The notes beneath the pieces were generated by a model. It was given only the letters and a program-made list of their open reading frames with translations. It searched no databases and was not told the DNA's origin. Made by a program: the position numbers and the translations under genes. A stretch of DNA of 64,000 nt from Dyadobacter sp. CECT 9275 (GTDB lineage Bacteria > Bacteroidota > Bacteroidia > Cytophagales > Spirosomataceae), in assembly GCF_907164905.1 (NCBI RefSeq), contig NZ_CAJRAF010000001.1:717001-781000 (forward strand), given 5' to 3'. Below are positions 46,346 to 55,227 of the stretch, piece by piece. Numbering within the stretch: the first letter of the stretch is position 1; each line of letters opens with the position of its first letter.

Positions 46346-46790
46346 AATCCTTCACAACAATATCATGCAGTGCCTGTTCCTTGTCGTTGAATAAAGGCCA
46401 GAGCCACAGTAATATACATACGTTGGAAGTAACGTATTTGATCAGCGCCCTACCAAGTGCGGCGCCGAAAGTGAGGCGTTGCCCCTGCTCATCCACCACC
46501 TTGATCTTCATTAGAATTTTACCGATTGTCGCTTGCTTGGAAGAACTCACCATGAACGCCTCGTAAAGAATTGGCCCCAGTAACCCGGCAAGCAGAAGGG
46601 GTACCACCAATGTACCGACCAAAACGGCAACCGCGGCCTCGTCCTCGGCATCGGCAAAAGAGGAGGAGTTAAAAAGGCTGATCCCGAAAATCGGAAGGAT
46701 GAGGACCGATATTACAAAGCCAAGAATAAGACTGTCAATGATCTGGGCTACAAGGCGATTACCAAAGCCGGCTAGGGTGGAATTCTCCAT
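46332..46790 (-). CDS. RDD-family membrane protein
   Basis: A 152-residue protein with a short cytoplasmic N-terminus containing the R and D positions of the family (FGNRLVAQIIDSLILG) and KQATIGKILMKIKVVDEQG before the last helices. RDD proteins are small membrane proteins of unclear, probably transport-related function. It is the first gene of a pair with DUF2752. Confidence 0.88.
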   Translation of the reverse strand: MENSTLAGFGNRLVAQIIDSLILGFVISVLILPIFGISLFNSSSFADAEDEAAVAVLVGTLVVPLLLAGLLGPILYEAFMVSSSKQATIGKILMKIKVVDEQGQRLTFGAALGRALIKYVTSNVCILLWLWPLFNDKEQALHDIVVKDYVIK

Positions 46791-46980
46791 GAAATTTTCA
46801 GAGGTTTAAGTGCTTGAATATCTTTCAAGTAAGTATTAAGATTTCATATTCGCAAGTGGTTTCGGACGAAATGGGTTAATCGCAGCAATTTTATTTTTTC
46901 TGGATTTTTGACAGGTTGAAGGATTATATTTTACTTGTGGTATAATGCGTCTCAGGTATCTGTAAAATCAAATTTTAATC

Positions 46981-47916
46981 ATGAAAATATTCATTTGGGT
47001 TGGCCTGTTCATGGGAAGTATCTGCCAGTTGTATGCACAAGAAAGATCCGTTGCCGTAACAATTGACGATGTACCTCAGGTAAATGTATACCATCAGTTG
47101 GGTAAAACATTTTCATTGTTAACCAGGCTTGATTCCCTGAACATTCCGGTTGCCATATTTATCAATGAAGATAAGTTAAATCAAACCGCAGACTTTGAGG
47201 GTAATAAGGCTTTGCTTGCCCAATGGATTTCAAGGCCTGGTATCACCGTAGGAAATCACAGTTATGCACATTTGAATTATGCAGACGTTGGTTACGAAAT
47301 TTTTACAGAGGATATCGTCAAAGGCGAAAGGGTGACCAGGGAATTGGCGGAGAAATTTCATAAGCCTCTGAAATATTTCCGATTTCCGTTCAACAGCATG
47401 GGGAACGACAGCCTTCAGCATAAAAAAATGGCCGGGTTTCTTGAAAGCAAGGGATATCTCAATACCCCGTATACCGTTGAAAGTGAAGACTGGATGTATG
47501 ACATGTTATACAACGACGCATTGGCCAGGCGAGACCTCGCGTATGCAGAAAGTGTTGGAAAACAGTATGTGGAAATGACCATTAAGCTCTTTGACCATTT
47601 CGACAGCCTTGCCGTTGCCCGCTACGGTCGTCCGGTAAAGCAAATTTATCTTTGTCATGATAACTTGTTGAATGCAAGGTACCTTGATAAAATTGTAAAC
47701 GGTTTAAAAACAAAAGGTTATACCTTCATCAGCCTGGACGAGGCGCTTACCGATGGTATTTATAAATCGAAGGAATACTATTACGGTCGAGCGGGGTTTT
47801 CCTGGATATACCGTTACGTTCAGGATCCTGTCCGGCGAAAGACTATGGTGCGGACAGAACCGGTTAATCTGCCGGCTCAGCAGGCTTATGAGGAACTAAT
47901 CAAAAGGAATAAATAA
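46981..47916 (+). CDS. polysaccharide deacetylase (NodB homology)
   Basis: A 311-residue exported protein: signal peptide ending in YAQ, then a NodB domain with the catalytic acidic start VTIDDVPQV and metal ligands H..H in GNHSYAHLNY. Enzymes of this group remove acetyl groups from chitin-like glycans or peptidoglycan, or cleave other amide bonds. It is a lone gene converging on the cold-shock gene. Substrate not determined. Confidence 0.9.
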   Translation: MKIFIWVGLFMGSICQLYAQERSVAVTIDDVPQVNVYHQLGKTFSLLTRLDSLNIPVAIFINEDKLNQTADFEGNKALLAQWISRPGITVGNHSYAHLNYADVGYEIFTEDIVKGERVTRELAEKFHKPLKYFRFPFNSMGNDSLQHKKMAGFLESKGYLNTPYTVESEDWMYDMLYNDALARRDLAYAESVGKQYVEMTIKLFDHFDSLAVARYGRPVKQIYLCHDNLLNARYLDKIVNGLKTKGYTFISLDEALTDGIYKSKEYYYGRAGFSWIYRYVQDPVRRKTMVRTEPVNLPAQQAYEELIKRNK

Positions 47917-47918
47917 AA

Positions 47919-47947
47919 AAAGCATCCCGGACGATCAGGGATGCTTT
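47919..47947 (-). terminator. terminator of the cold-shock gene
   Basis: On the minus strand a 10-pair stem AAAGCATCCC/GGGATGCTTT with a 9-base loop is followed by a run of T. It also lies directly after the deacetylase stop on the plus strand, where the T run is poor. Confidence 0.85.
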
Positions 47948-47970
47948 CAAAAATGTTGTTATGATTAAAC

Positions 47971-48162
47971 TTAGATAACGCGAACGTTAACTGCGTTTAA
48001 ACCTTTTCTTCCATTTTCTACATCGTAAGACACTTTGTCATTTTCACGAATTTCGTCCTGAAGACCTGAAACGTGAACGAAAATGTCTTTCTCGCCATTT
48101 GCGGGCTGAATGAATCCAAATCCTTTGGAATCATTGAAAAACTTAACTGTACCTTCTGCCAT
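47971..48162 (-). CDS. cold-shock domain protein
   Basis: A 63-residue CspA-type protein: starts MAEGTVKFFNDSKGFGFIQP (RNP1) and continues with DIFVHVSGL (RNP2). It binds single-stranded RNA or DNA and acts as an RNA chaperone. Promoter predicted just upstream, terminator just downstream. No long 5' leader is implied by the promoter position, unlike E. coli cspA. Confidence 0.97.
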   Translation of the reverse strand: MAEGTVKFFNDSKGFGFIQPANGEKDIFVHVSGLQDEIRENDKVSYDVENGRKGLNAVNVRVI

Positions 48163-48190
48163 TAGTATTGATCTTATAAGTATTGAAAGC

Positions 48191-48221
48191 CAAATGTATA
48201 TAGAATTTACAGATAAACAAG
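48191..48221 (-). promoter_or_regulatory. Bacteroidetes-type promoter of the cold-shock gene
   Basis: On the minus strand CTTG (48218-48221), a 19-base spacer and TACATTTG (48191-48198) match TTTG-n19-TAnnTTTG closely. The start site would lie only about 20-25 bases before the start codon. Confidence 0.7.
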
Positions 48222-48420
48222 AACAGTCCGGAAAAAGGTTTAGAATTAATCTACGTATGTATCGTTTTCAATGACAGGTATTTATGATTTAAACTTACAG
48301 TAATCTGGAATAAATCATATTATGTATTTGTTTCTAACGGAACTGGTGCAGGTTCTTTGCTATTATTTTATATTTGCAAAATGCACTTCAGTTCAGGAAC
48401 AAAAAATCGTAAGACCTCCC

Positions 48421-49404
48421 ATGCCGATTGTCCGCAATGATACGCACATACCTCCTTACTGGCTTCCAAACGGCCATTTTCAGAGTATTTACCCTGCGCT
48501 GTTCAGAAAAATAGAAGATGTTTTTTATGAGAGAGAACGCATCAACACACCGGATGAGGACTTCCTGGATCTGGACTGGGCGCTGAATCAGCAGAAGGCG
48601 GATATAGTGGGTACTCCGCTGGTAATCCTGTCACATGGGCTGGAAGGCAGTACCTCAAGCCAGTATGTGCTGGGGATGACCCGCCTGATGACGCGGTCGG
48701 GATATGATTGCCTGGCATGGAATTTCAGAAGCTGCAGCGGGGAAATGAATAAGGCTTCCAGATTTTATCACAGTGGTGCTACGGAGGATCTGGATCTGGT
48801 GGTACAATATGCAATTAAAAAAGGATACCGGTCTGTTTACCTCATTGGATTTAGTCTGGGTGGTAACCTTACACTGAAATATTTGGGAGAGCAGGGTTCT
48901 GAACTGCCATCCGAGATCCGTAAGGCACTTGTTTTCAGTGCACCCATGGACCTTAAAGCCTGCAGTATGGCTATGATACAGCCGCGTAACCGGGTGTATA
49001 TGCACCGGTTTTTGAAATCACTCAGGCCCAAAGTAGATGAAAAGGCCAGGCTATTTCCGGATAAAATCGATATTAAATCCGGTCGATTTGTAAAAACGCT
49101 CTATGACTTCGACCACATCTATACAGCTCCGATCCATGGATTCAGAGATGCGGATGATTACTACGCGCAATGCAGTTCCATGCATTTTGTTGAAAATATA
49201 GGGATAGAAACACTGATTGTTAATTCGGAAAACGACCCGATCGTTCCCATTGCAAGCCTACCTTCCGATGTCATCGCCCGCCACGACAAGGTATTTCTGG
49301 AATCTCCGGCACAAGGCGGCCATTGCGGTTTCCGGCCATCGGTCTTGTCCGGAGGTATCTACTGGTCGGAACAGCGGGCGCTGGACTTTTTGAGATCTGC
49401 CTGA
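48421..49404 (+). CDS. alpha/beta hydrolase, YheT family
   Basis: A 327-residue hydrolase starting MPIVRNDTHIPPYWLPNGHFQSI, the family's N-terminal motif. The nucleophile elbow is GFSLGGNL (Ser), and the C-terminus has NSENDPIVP and a GHCGF His. I choose ATG 48421 over 48322 because the conserved N-terminus begins there and a -7-like TATATTTG (48369-48376) lies between. Substrates of YheT-type hydrolases are lipids or esters; this one is unassigned. Confidence 0.88.
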   Translation: MPIVRNDTHIPPYWLPNGHFQSIYPALFRKIEDVFYERERINTPDEDFLDLDWALNQQKADIVGTPLVILSHGLEGSTSSQYVLGMTRLMTRSGYDCLAWNFRSCSGEMNKASRFYHSGATEDLDLVVQYAIKKGYRSVYLIGFSLGGNLTLKYLGEQGSELPSEIRKALVFSAPMDLKACSMAMIQPRNRVYMHRFLKSLRPKVDEKARLFPDKIDIKSGRFVKTLYDFDHIYTAPIHGFRDADDYYAQCSSMHFVENIGIETLIVNSENDPIVPIASLPSDVIARHDKVFLESPAQGGHCGFRPSVLSGGIYWSEQRALDFLRSA

Positions 49405-49641
49405 GTTTATTATTGGAATAGTACAAATTTTTCTTAATCAGGATATGCAGTAAAGAGGATGGGTAGATAAAATGATATGAACAGCTTTTTTATCCGCAGA
49501 ATAAAAACTGATCCTTTCAATTTTTTGTTAGGGTGATAGTCGTGAGATTCGTAATTTTGTGCCTCATTTGAAAAGCACAGGATCAGCTTAGATCAGAGAC
49601 TTTAATATTAAATTGGAAATTATTCAGTTATCTGCCGTTTC

Positions 49642-51546
49642 ATGCCCACATTAACACTCAATCCCCCGTATATCATCATTGATTTTGACAGTACCTTCAC
49701 CAAAGTGGAAGGCCTGGATGAGTTGGCTGCTATTGCACTTGCAGGAAGTTCGCAACGTGATCAGATTGTGGAGGAAATCCGTGATCTGACCAATAAAGGA
49801 ATGAACGGGGAAATGTCGTTTGCCGAAGGGTTACGTAAAAGAATTGACCTTCTGAAAGCTAATAAGAGCCATATCGATGACCTCGTCACATTTTTACGTA
49901 CTAAGGTGTCCGATTCGTTCTTGCGGAACAAGCAATTCCTGACAGAAAATGCGGACCATATCTTTATTGTATCAAGTGGGTTTAAAGAGTTTATTGTGCC
50001 GGTTGCGACTGAACTCGGCGTAAGAGCTGATCACGTTTATGCCAATGAATTCCGTTTTGATGCAGAGGGAAACATCGTGGGGATAGACGAAGAAAATGTA
50101 CTTTCTACGGACGGAGGCAAGATTAAGTTGCTTGCCCAACTGAAACTGGAAGGAGAGGTGTATGCGATCGGAGATGGTTATACCGATTATCAGCTCAAAG
50201 AATCCGGATTGGCGAGCCGGTTTTACGCGTTTACCGAGAATGTAGAGCGTCCTAAGGTAATGGCCGTTGCGGACCATATTGCAACCTCTTTTGACGATTT
50301 TTTATACGATAACAAATTAAGTAGAAGCCAGTCTTATCCAAAAAGCCGCATTAAGGTGCTCTTGCTGGAAAATGTGCACCCGGCTGCGTTACGCGCCTTT
50401 GAGGAACAGGGTTTCAATGTTGAGTTTGTAAAAGGAGCACTGGATGAAGACGAGCTTTGTGAACGTATCAAGGATGTATCCATTATTGGTATCCGTTCCA
50501 AAACGAATATTACAAAACGCGTGCTGGAAAATGCTAACCGGCTGATGGCCATCGGGGCGTTTTGCATCGGTACGAACCAGATTGACCTTGACGAGGCGGC
50601 AAAACGCGGGATTGCTGTTTTTAACGCGCCATATAGCAATACGCGTTCCGTGGTAGAGCTTGCGGTAGGTGAAATGATACTGCTGATACGTAACACGGTT
50701 ACCAAAAGTAATCAGATGCACCAGGGAGTTTGGGATAAATCGGCGGTGGGTAGTTTTGAAGTGCGCGGGAAAAAGATTGGTATGGTGGGTTACGGCAGCA
50801 TCGGTACCCAGCTTTCTGTGGTGGCTGAGGCGCTGGGTATGCAGGTCTACTTTTACGACGAGGTAGAGAAACTTTCCATAGGTAATGCCCGCAAAATGAA
50901 TACGCTGGAAGAGCTGCTTGCCGTTGCTGATGTGGTAAGCCTTCATGTGGACGGTCGCAAGGAGAATACCAGGATGATCGGTAAAAGGGAGTTTGACATG
51001 ATGAAGGACGGCGTAATCTTCCTGAATCTTTCACGCGGTCATGTGGTGGATATACCTGCTCTGGCAGAGGCCGTGAGAAGCGGAAAAGTTGCAGGGGCCG
51101 GTGTGGATGTATTTCCTTACGAGCCTAAAACCAATGCCGAATCATTTGAAAGCGAACTCAGGGGATTGCCAAATGTAATTCTGACACCACACATAGGAGG
51201 AAGTACTGAGGAAGCACAGGAGAATATCGGACATTTTGTTCCAGGGAAACTACTTGAGTTTATGAATAACGGCAGTTCGTACGGAAGCGTTAACTTTCCG
51301 GAGGTTCAGTTGCCCAAGCTAAAGGATTCTCACCGTTTGCTTCACATTCATGCCAATGTACCGGGAGTACTGGCCAAACTGAACCATATTTTTGGCAAGA
51401 ACAACATTAATATCACCGGGCAGTATCTCAAAACCAATGAGCATATTGGTTATGTGATCGTGGATATTGACAAAAATTATACAGAGGAATTTATTCAGGA
51501 AGTGAAGGAATTAGAAGGGACGATCAGGTTCCGGATGCTTTATTGA
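49642..51546 (+). CDS. serA: phosphoserine phosphatase-phosphoglycerate dehydrogenase fusion with ACT domain
   Basis: A 634-residue fusion. Residues 8-220 are a HAD phosphatase of the SerB type: D14-F-D16-S-T, S111/S112, K160 and GDGYTD at 177-182. Residues 235-545 are phosphoglycerate dehydrogenase: nucleotide motif GYGSIG at 383-388, the LNLSRG Arg and catalytic H517 in TPHIGG. Residues 560-634 are an ACT domain (HANVPGVLAKLNHIF), the usual serine-feedback site. It therefore carries steps one and three of serine synthesis; step two is provided by the next gene. All catalytic residues appear intact. Serine inhibition through ACT is known of the family and is inferred here. Confidence 0.9.
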   Translation: MPTLTLNPPYIIIDFDSTFTKVEGLDELAAIALAGSSQRDQIVEEIRDLTNKGMNGEMSFAEGLRKRIDLLKANKSHIDDLVTFLRTKVSDSFLRNKQFLTENADHIFIVSSGFKEFIVPVATELGVRADHVYANEFRFDAEGNIVGIDEENVLSTDGGKIKLLAQLKLEGEVYAIGDGYTDYQLKESGLASRFYAFTENVERPKVMAVADHIATSFDDFLYDNKLSRSQSYPKSRIKVLLLENVHPAALRAFEEQGFNVEFVKGALDEDELCERIKDVSIIGIRSKTNITKRVLENANRLMAIGAFCIGTNQIDLDEAAKRGIAVFNAPYSNTRSVVELAVGEMILLIRNTVTKSNQMHQGVWDKSAVGSFEVRGKKIGMVGYGSIGTQLSVVAEALGMQVYFYDEVEKLSIGNARKMNTLEELLAVADVVSLHVDGRKENTRMIGKREFDMMKDGVIFLNLSRGHVVDIPALAEAVRSGKVAGAGVDVFPYEPKTNAESFESELRGLPNVILTPHIGGSTEEAQENIGHFVPGKLLEFMNNGSSYGSVNFPEVQLPKLKDSHRLLHIHANVPGVLAKLNHIFGKNNINITGQYLKTNEHIGYVIVDIDKNYTEEFIQEVKELEGTIRFRMLY

Positions 51547-51552
51547 TATTTT

Positions 51553-51651
51553 AATTGCCCGCTTGCGGGTAGTTGATCCGATGTTGTCAGGAATAGGTGG
51601 AATTTGCACGATTCCTGGCAACATACACATGAGCGAGCAAGATAGTGCTCA
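51553..51651 (+). promoter_or_regulatory. structured leader between the serB-serA fusion gene and serC
   Basis: Three successive hairpins: CCGC/GCGG (about 51559-51568), a 14-pair stem with one G-T pair (51581-51594 and 51611-51624) and TGAGC/GCTCA (51630-51634 and 51647-51651). No T run follows, so it looks like an RNA leader or stability element for serC, not a terminator. Confidence 0.5.
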
Positions 51652-51690
51652 CGTCTGACTTCAATCATTCAAACTTCTAGCCCAACAGAA

Positions 51691-52764
51691 ATGCCGTTAA
51701 CTTTTTTCACACCAGGACCAGCTCAGCTTTATCCCACTTTTGAAAAACACCTGCAGACTTTTGTAGCCGGCCAGCTGGGTTCGATATCTCATCGTAGCCA
51801 GCAATATCGGGATTTGCATAGGTTTACTGTGGAACAGCTCAGATTGCTGCTGAACGTACCCGATACCCACGCCATTCTGTTTCTGGGGTCGGCATCGGAG
51901 GCCTGGGAACGGATACTCTTCAGTTGTGTGGAGCTAGAGAGCTTCCATCTGGTGAATGGTTCGTTTTCCAAAAAATTCTATGACTACTCCAACGCATTGA
52001 ATAAATATGCCCATAAGTATGAAAAGCCGATGGGGCAGGGTTTCAGTGCTGCGGAAATTGTAGTGCCAGAATATGCCGAATTAATGTGTGTGACGCACAA
52101 TGAAACCAGCTCGGGTGTGCAGATGCCGGTAGCCGAGATACACAAGCTCAAAACAAAATACCCCGACAAATTCATAGCAGTTGATATGGTGTCTTCTGCT
52201 CCTTATCCTGAGCTGGATTATTCGCTGATTGATAATGCTTTCTTCTCAGTGCAAAAGGCATTTGGGTTGCCTGCAGGCCTTGGGGTTTGGATCGTGAGCG
52301 AAAAATGTCTGGAAAAGGCCCGATTGATTAAAGAACAATATTCAATTGGTGCCCATAACGATTTGCTGACGCTTTGGAAAAATGCGAAAAATAACGAAAC
52401 TCCTGCCACACCCAATGTGATGGGAATATACCTGCTGGGAAAAATAGCAGAAGATTTTAATAGTCTGGGAGTAAGTAATATCCGGAAAGATACGGAACGG
52501 AAGGCACAGCTTTTGTATCAATTTATACAGAGTCACGATGCTTATTCGGCATTTGTGAATATAAAGGAATACCAGTCTCAAACGGTTGTTGTGGCCAACA
52601 CGACACTGCCTTCTGCCGATGTTATCAAAGGTGCAAAGGCCAAAGGGCTTGTGGTGGGAAGCGGATATGGCGAGCATAAAGCAACACAAATCCGGATTGC
52701 CAATTTCCCTGCCACCTCCTTGGAACAAACGGAAGAGCTTATCAAAGTACTGGGCGATCTTTGA
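51691..52764 (+). CDS. serC: phosphoserine aminotransferase-like class-V aminotransferase
   Basis: A 357-residue PLP enzyme of the SerC/alanine-glyoxylate type. The Schiff-base lysine is K189 in FFSVQKAFGLP; the cofactor ring Asp lies in AVDMVSSA and the phosphate region in VTHNETSSG. It follows the serB-serA fusion by 144 bases, which places it as step two, transamination of 3-phosphohydroxypyruvate with glutamate. It ends in a terminator. Confidence 0.85.
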   Translation: MPLTFFTPGPAQLYPTFEKHLQTFVAGQLGSISHRSQQYRDLHRFTVEQLRLLLNVPDTHAILFLGSASEAWERILFSCVELESFHLVNGSFSKKFYDYSNALNKYAHKYEKPMGQGFSAAEIVVPEYAELMCVTHNETSSGVQMPVAEIHKLKTKYPDKFIAVDMVSSAPYPELDYSLIDNAFFSVQKAFGLPAGLGVWIVSEKCLEKARLIKEQYSIGAHNDLLTLWKNAKNNETPATPNVMGIYLLGKIAEDFNSLGVSNIRKDTERKAQLLYQFIQSHDAYSAFVNIKEYQSQTVVVANTTLPSADVIKGAKAKGLVVGSGYGEHKATQIRIANFPATSLEQTEELIKVLGDL

Positions 52765-52784
52765 TTTAAAGAAGATGGCCAGGC

Positions 52785-52817
52785 AAGCGCAGGATTTTAT
52801 TATTCTGCGCTTTTTTT
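52785..52817 (+). terminator. rho-independent terminator of the serine genes
   Basis: AAGCGCAGGA/TTCTGCGCTT stem with one G-T pair, 9-base loop and a run of seven T, 21 bases after the serC stop. Confidence 0.85.
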
Positions 52818-52926
52818 GTTCCCCATGGTTTATAAAGTAAAATCAGAATAGTCATATCTGGTCTTTTTACCGTATAACTTCACATATAATTCAGTTTGCC
52901 TGATCCAAAACCAAACTTTTTTAATA

Positions 52927-54375
52927 ATGAATGACCAAACGAATCCGACTGAAAATCCCTCCCGCAGAGACTTTATCAAAACATCATCTTTGGCAGCGTC
53001 TTCATTTTTCATTGTTCCGCGTCATGTTTTAGGTAAAGGGTTTGTCGCACCGAGTGATAAGCTGAACATCGCCGGGATAGGAGTGGGCGGAAAAGGGAAA
53101 AGTGACCTTGCCAGCTTCGCCAAAAGCCCGAACGTAAATATAGTGGCACTTTGTGACGTGGATGATCGCCAGGCAGTTACCTCTCGCGAGAACTTCCCGA
53201 AAGCCAAGTACTACAAGGATTTTCGTGAAATGCTAAAAAAAGAAAAGAACAGCATTGATGCCTGTTCTATTTCAACTCCCGATAACACGCACGCCGTTGC
53301 CACACTGGCAGCGATGCAGCTCGGTAAACACGTATATACGCAAAAGCCCTTGACCCACGATATCTACGAAGCCAGGATACTGGGACAGGCGGCAAAAAAG
53401 TATAAAGTAATTACACAGATGGGCAACCAGGGTGGTTCGGGCAATGGTGTGAGGCGTATGAAAGAGATATATGATTCGGGTATCATCGGTGATGTGCATA
53501 AAGTGCTCTGCTGGACCAACCGCCCGGTGTGGCCGCAGGCCGTTCCTACCGACAATGTGGATCCGATACCGAAAGAACTTGACTTTGACCTTTGGCTGGG
53601 TCCGGCTCCCAAAGTAGGTTACAACAAGGAGTATCTTCCCTGGAACTGGAGAGGCTGGTGGCCGTATGGTACCGGTGCGCTGGGTGACATGGCCTGCCAC
53701 ATTATGGATCCTGTTTACAGAATTTTACCGATACTATATCCTGTTTCAGTGGAATGCAGTGTGGGTGGAACCTGGACTTTCACTTTAAGAGAAAAAGATA
53801 ACAATCCCGACTGGACACCTTTCACTACTTCTATTCACCTGGATTATCCACGTAACGACGGAAAAGGAAATATCAAAGTGAGCTGGTATGACGGCGGTAT
53901 CCTGCCCGAGTTACCTGAAGAATTACTTCCGGGCGAAGTTTTTGGAAATTCGGATGGTGGTGTACTGTTCATTGGAAGTAAGGGAAAACTGCTGGCCGAC
54001 TGCTACGGTGCTAACCCACGTTTGCTTCCGTTGAAGGAAAACCAGATCGTCAATATTCCGGAGACCATTGCGCGCGTTCCCAATGAAGATCATTACCTGA
54101 ACTGGGTTGACGCCTGTATAGCCGGATACGGTAAAGGGGTAACAAGCTCTCCCTTCGAGTACGCAGCCCCATTCACAGAAAGTATCCTGATCGGTAACCT
54201 GGCTATCCGCAGCTGGATGTTGCGCGACAATCCAGCTGCCAAGAGAACGGTAGATAAGTACAACGGACGCAAGAAGTTGTACTGGGATGCTGCTAACATG
54301 AAAGTAACCAACTACGACCTGGCAAACCAGTTTGTAAAAAGAGAGTACCGCGAAGGCTGGGACTTGAAATTATAA
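52927..54375 (+). CDS. Tat-exported Gfo/Idh/MocA-family oxidoreductase
   Basis: A 482-residue oxidoreductase with a Tat signal (SRRDFIK at 12-18, then a short hydrophobic stretch), so it is probably folded with its cofactor before export. The Rossmann motif is GVGGKG at 52-57; the usual EKP is T-Q-K140-P, keeping the lysine. The C-terminal domain has WNWRGWWPYGTGALGDMACH. Periplasmic members of this group act on sugars and polyols with tightly bound NAD. It has its own terminator and precedes a sigma factor and a large sugar-oxidising lipoprotein. Confidence 0.93.
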   Translation: MNDQTNPTENPSRRDFIKTSSLAASSFFIVPRHVLGKGFVAPSDKLNIAGIGVGGKGKSDLASFAKSPNVNIVALCDVDDRQAVTSRENFPKAKYYKDFREMLKKEKNSIDACSISTPDNTHAVATLAAMQLGKHVYTQKPLTHDIYEARILGQAAKKYKVITQMGNQGGSGNGVRRMKEIYDSGIIGDVHKVLCWTNRPVWPQAVPTDNVDPIPKELDFDLWLGPAPKVGYNKEYLPWNWRGWWPYGTGALGDMACHIMDPVYRILPILYPVSVECSVGGTWTFTLREKDNNPDWTPFTTSIHLDYPRNDGKGNIKVSWYDGGILPELPEELLPGEVFGNSDGGVLFIGSKGKLLADCYGANPRLLPLKENQIVNIPETIARVPNEDHYLNWVDACIAGYGKGVTSSPFEYAAPFTESILIGNLAIRSWMLRDNPAAKRTVDKYNGRKKLYWDAANMKVTNYDLANQFVKREYREGWDLKL

Positions 54376-54399
54376 TCTTCAATTGAAGGTATATACCCA

Positions 54400-54435
54400 C
54401 AGCAATGGACCGCCCGGTTCATTGCTGTTTTGCTT
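54400..54435 (+). terminator. terminator of the Tat-Gfo/Idh gene
   Basis: Twelve-pair stem (54400-54411 with 54416-54427, one G-T pair), 4-base loop GCCC, then TTTTGCTTTTTGG. Confidence 0.85.
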
Positions 54436-54519
54436 TTTGGCTTCCGTTAATGTGCTAATATTAAATGATATTGATAGTATAACTGTGGCAAACCGCTCTT
54501 TGTCAAGAAATGTTAAAGA

Positions 54520-55139
54520 GTGAATACTACGGATAGCTTTGGTAAATGGTGTACGGAACAGCAGCTCTGGGGGGCCGTCAGGCAAGGAGATGAGCACGCC
54601 TTTACCGTTGTTTTTGAAAGGTATCATGGGATATTATACAACTACGGCTCCAAACTCACGGCAGATACAGCGCTCATTGAAGATGCCATCCAGGATGTTT
54701 TTATAGATATATGGCGATTGCGTGCAGGCCTGACTGAAAACATTTCTTCCATAAAATTTTATTTGTACCGGGCATTGAGGAGGCGGATCCGGGTGACATT
54801 GGAGAAATATCCTTCTGCTCAGGAGATATCTGGCTTATCGGACCCGGACATTAGCCCTTTGTCCTTTTCCGATTCAGAAACAATACTTATCGAAACGGAA
54901 TCAAACCATCTCCGTAAAAAAGGGTGAAAGAACTGTTATCCCAGCTTCCTGAGCGCCAAGTGGAAGCCATTACCTTACGTTATTTTGACGGCTTCAGTGT
55001 AGATGAAATTGCACAGATTATGGGCGTAACGGATAAGTCGGTCCGGAATTTTTTGTATAAAGCACTTTTTTCGCTTCGCCAGACACGAGAGGTACTTATT
55101 TCTTCTATCCTGATTGTGTGGTCCTTATCCCATTTTTAG
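54520..55139 (+). pseudogene. ECF sigma-70 factor gene split into region 2 and region 4 halves
   Basis: Two frames together form one ECF sigma factor. The first (54520-54927, 135 residues) holds region 2: YHGILYNYGSKLT, AIQDVFIDIW and a start of the linker. The second (54924-55139) holds region 4: LPERQVEAITLRYFDGFSVDEIAQIMG with its helix-turn-helix, ending in a hydrophobic tail common in Bacteroidetes ECF factors. The break is at AAAAAAGGG (54916-54924): the first frame ends at TGA 54925-54927, and the second opens with a GTG overlapping it as GTGA. A -1 shift there would restore one protein. It may be a mutation or assembly error in a homopolymer, programmed frameshifting, or reinitiation making two separate domains. 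A FecR-like anti-sigma gene follows. Confidence 0.8.
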
Positions 55140-55227
55140 ATTTTTTTTCAAAAAAAGTTTTATTGATCGGAGGTCAAATCTCTTATTCTACGCTCTTTCT
55201 GTTTGAAAGGCTAAACGACTTTCCCTG

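Noticed and set aside
46908..46946. TTGACA and TATAAT words upstream of the polysaccharide deacetylase gene
   Set aside because: The spacer is 27 bases instead of about 17, and promoters in this group usually follow TTTG/TAnnTTTG.
46981..47950. Hairpin at 47919-47947 as terminator for the deacetylase gene
   Set aside because: On the plus strand the stem is followed by TTTCAAAA, a poor T run; it fits the cold-shock gene on the minus strand better.
54916..54927. dnaX-like A-tract frameshift signal in the sigma gene
   Set aside because: The A tract is not in the canonical A-AAA-AAG phase and I see no clear downstream stimulating stem, so programmed frameshifting is kept only as one option.
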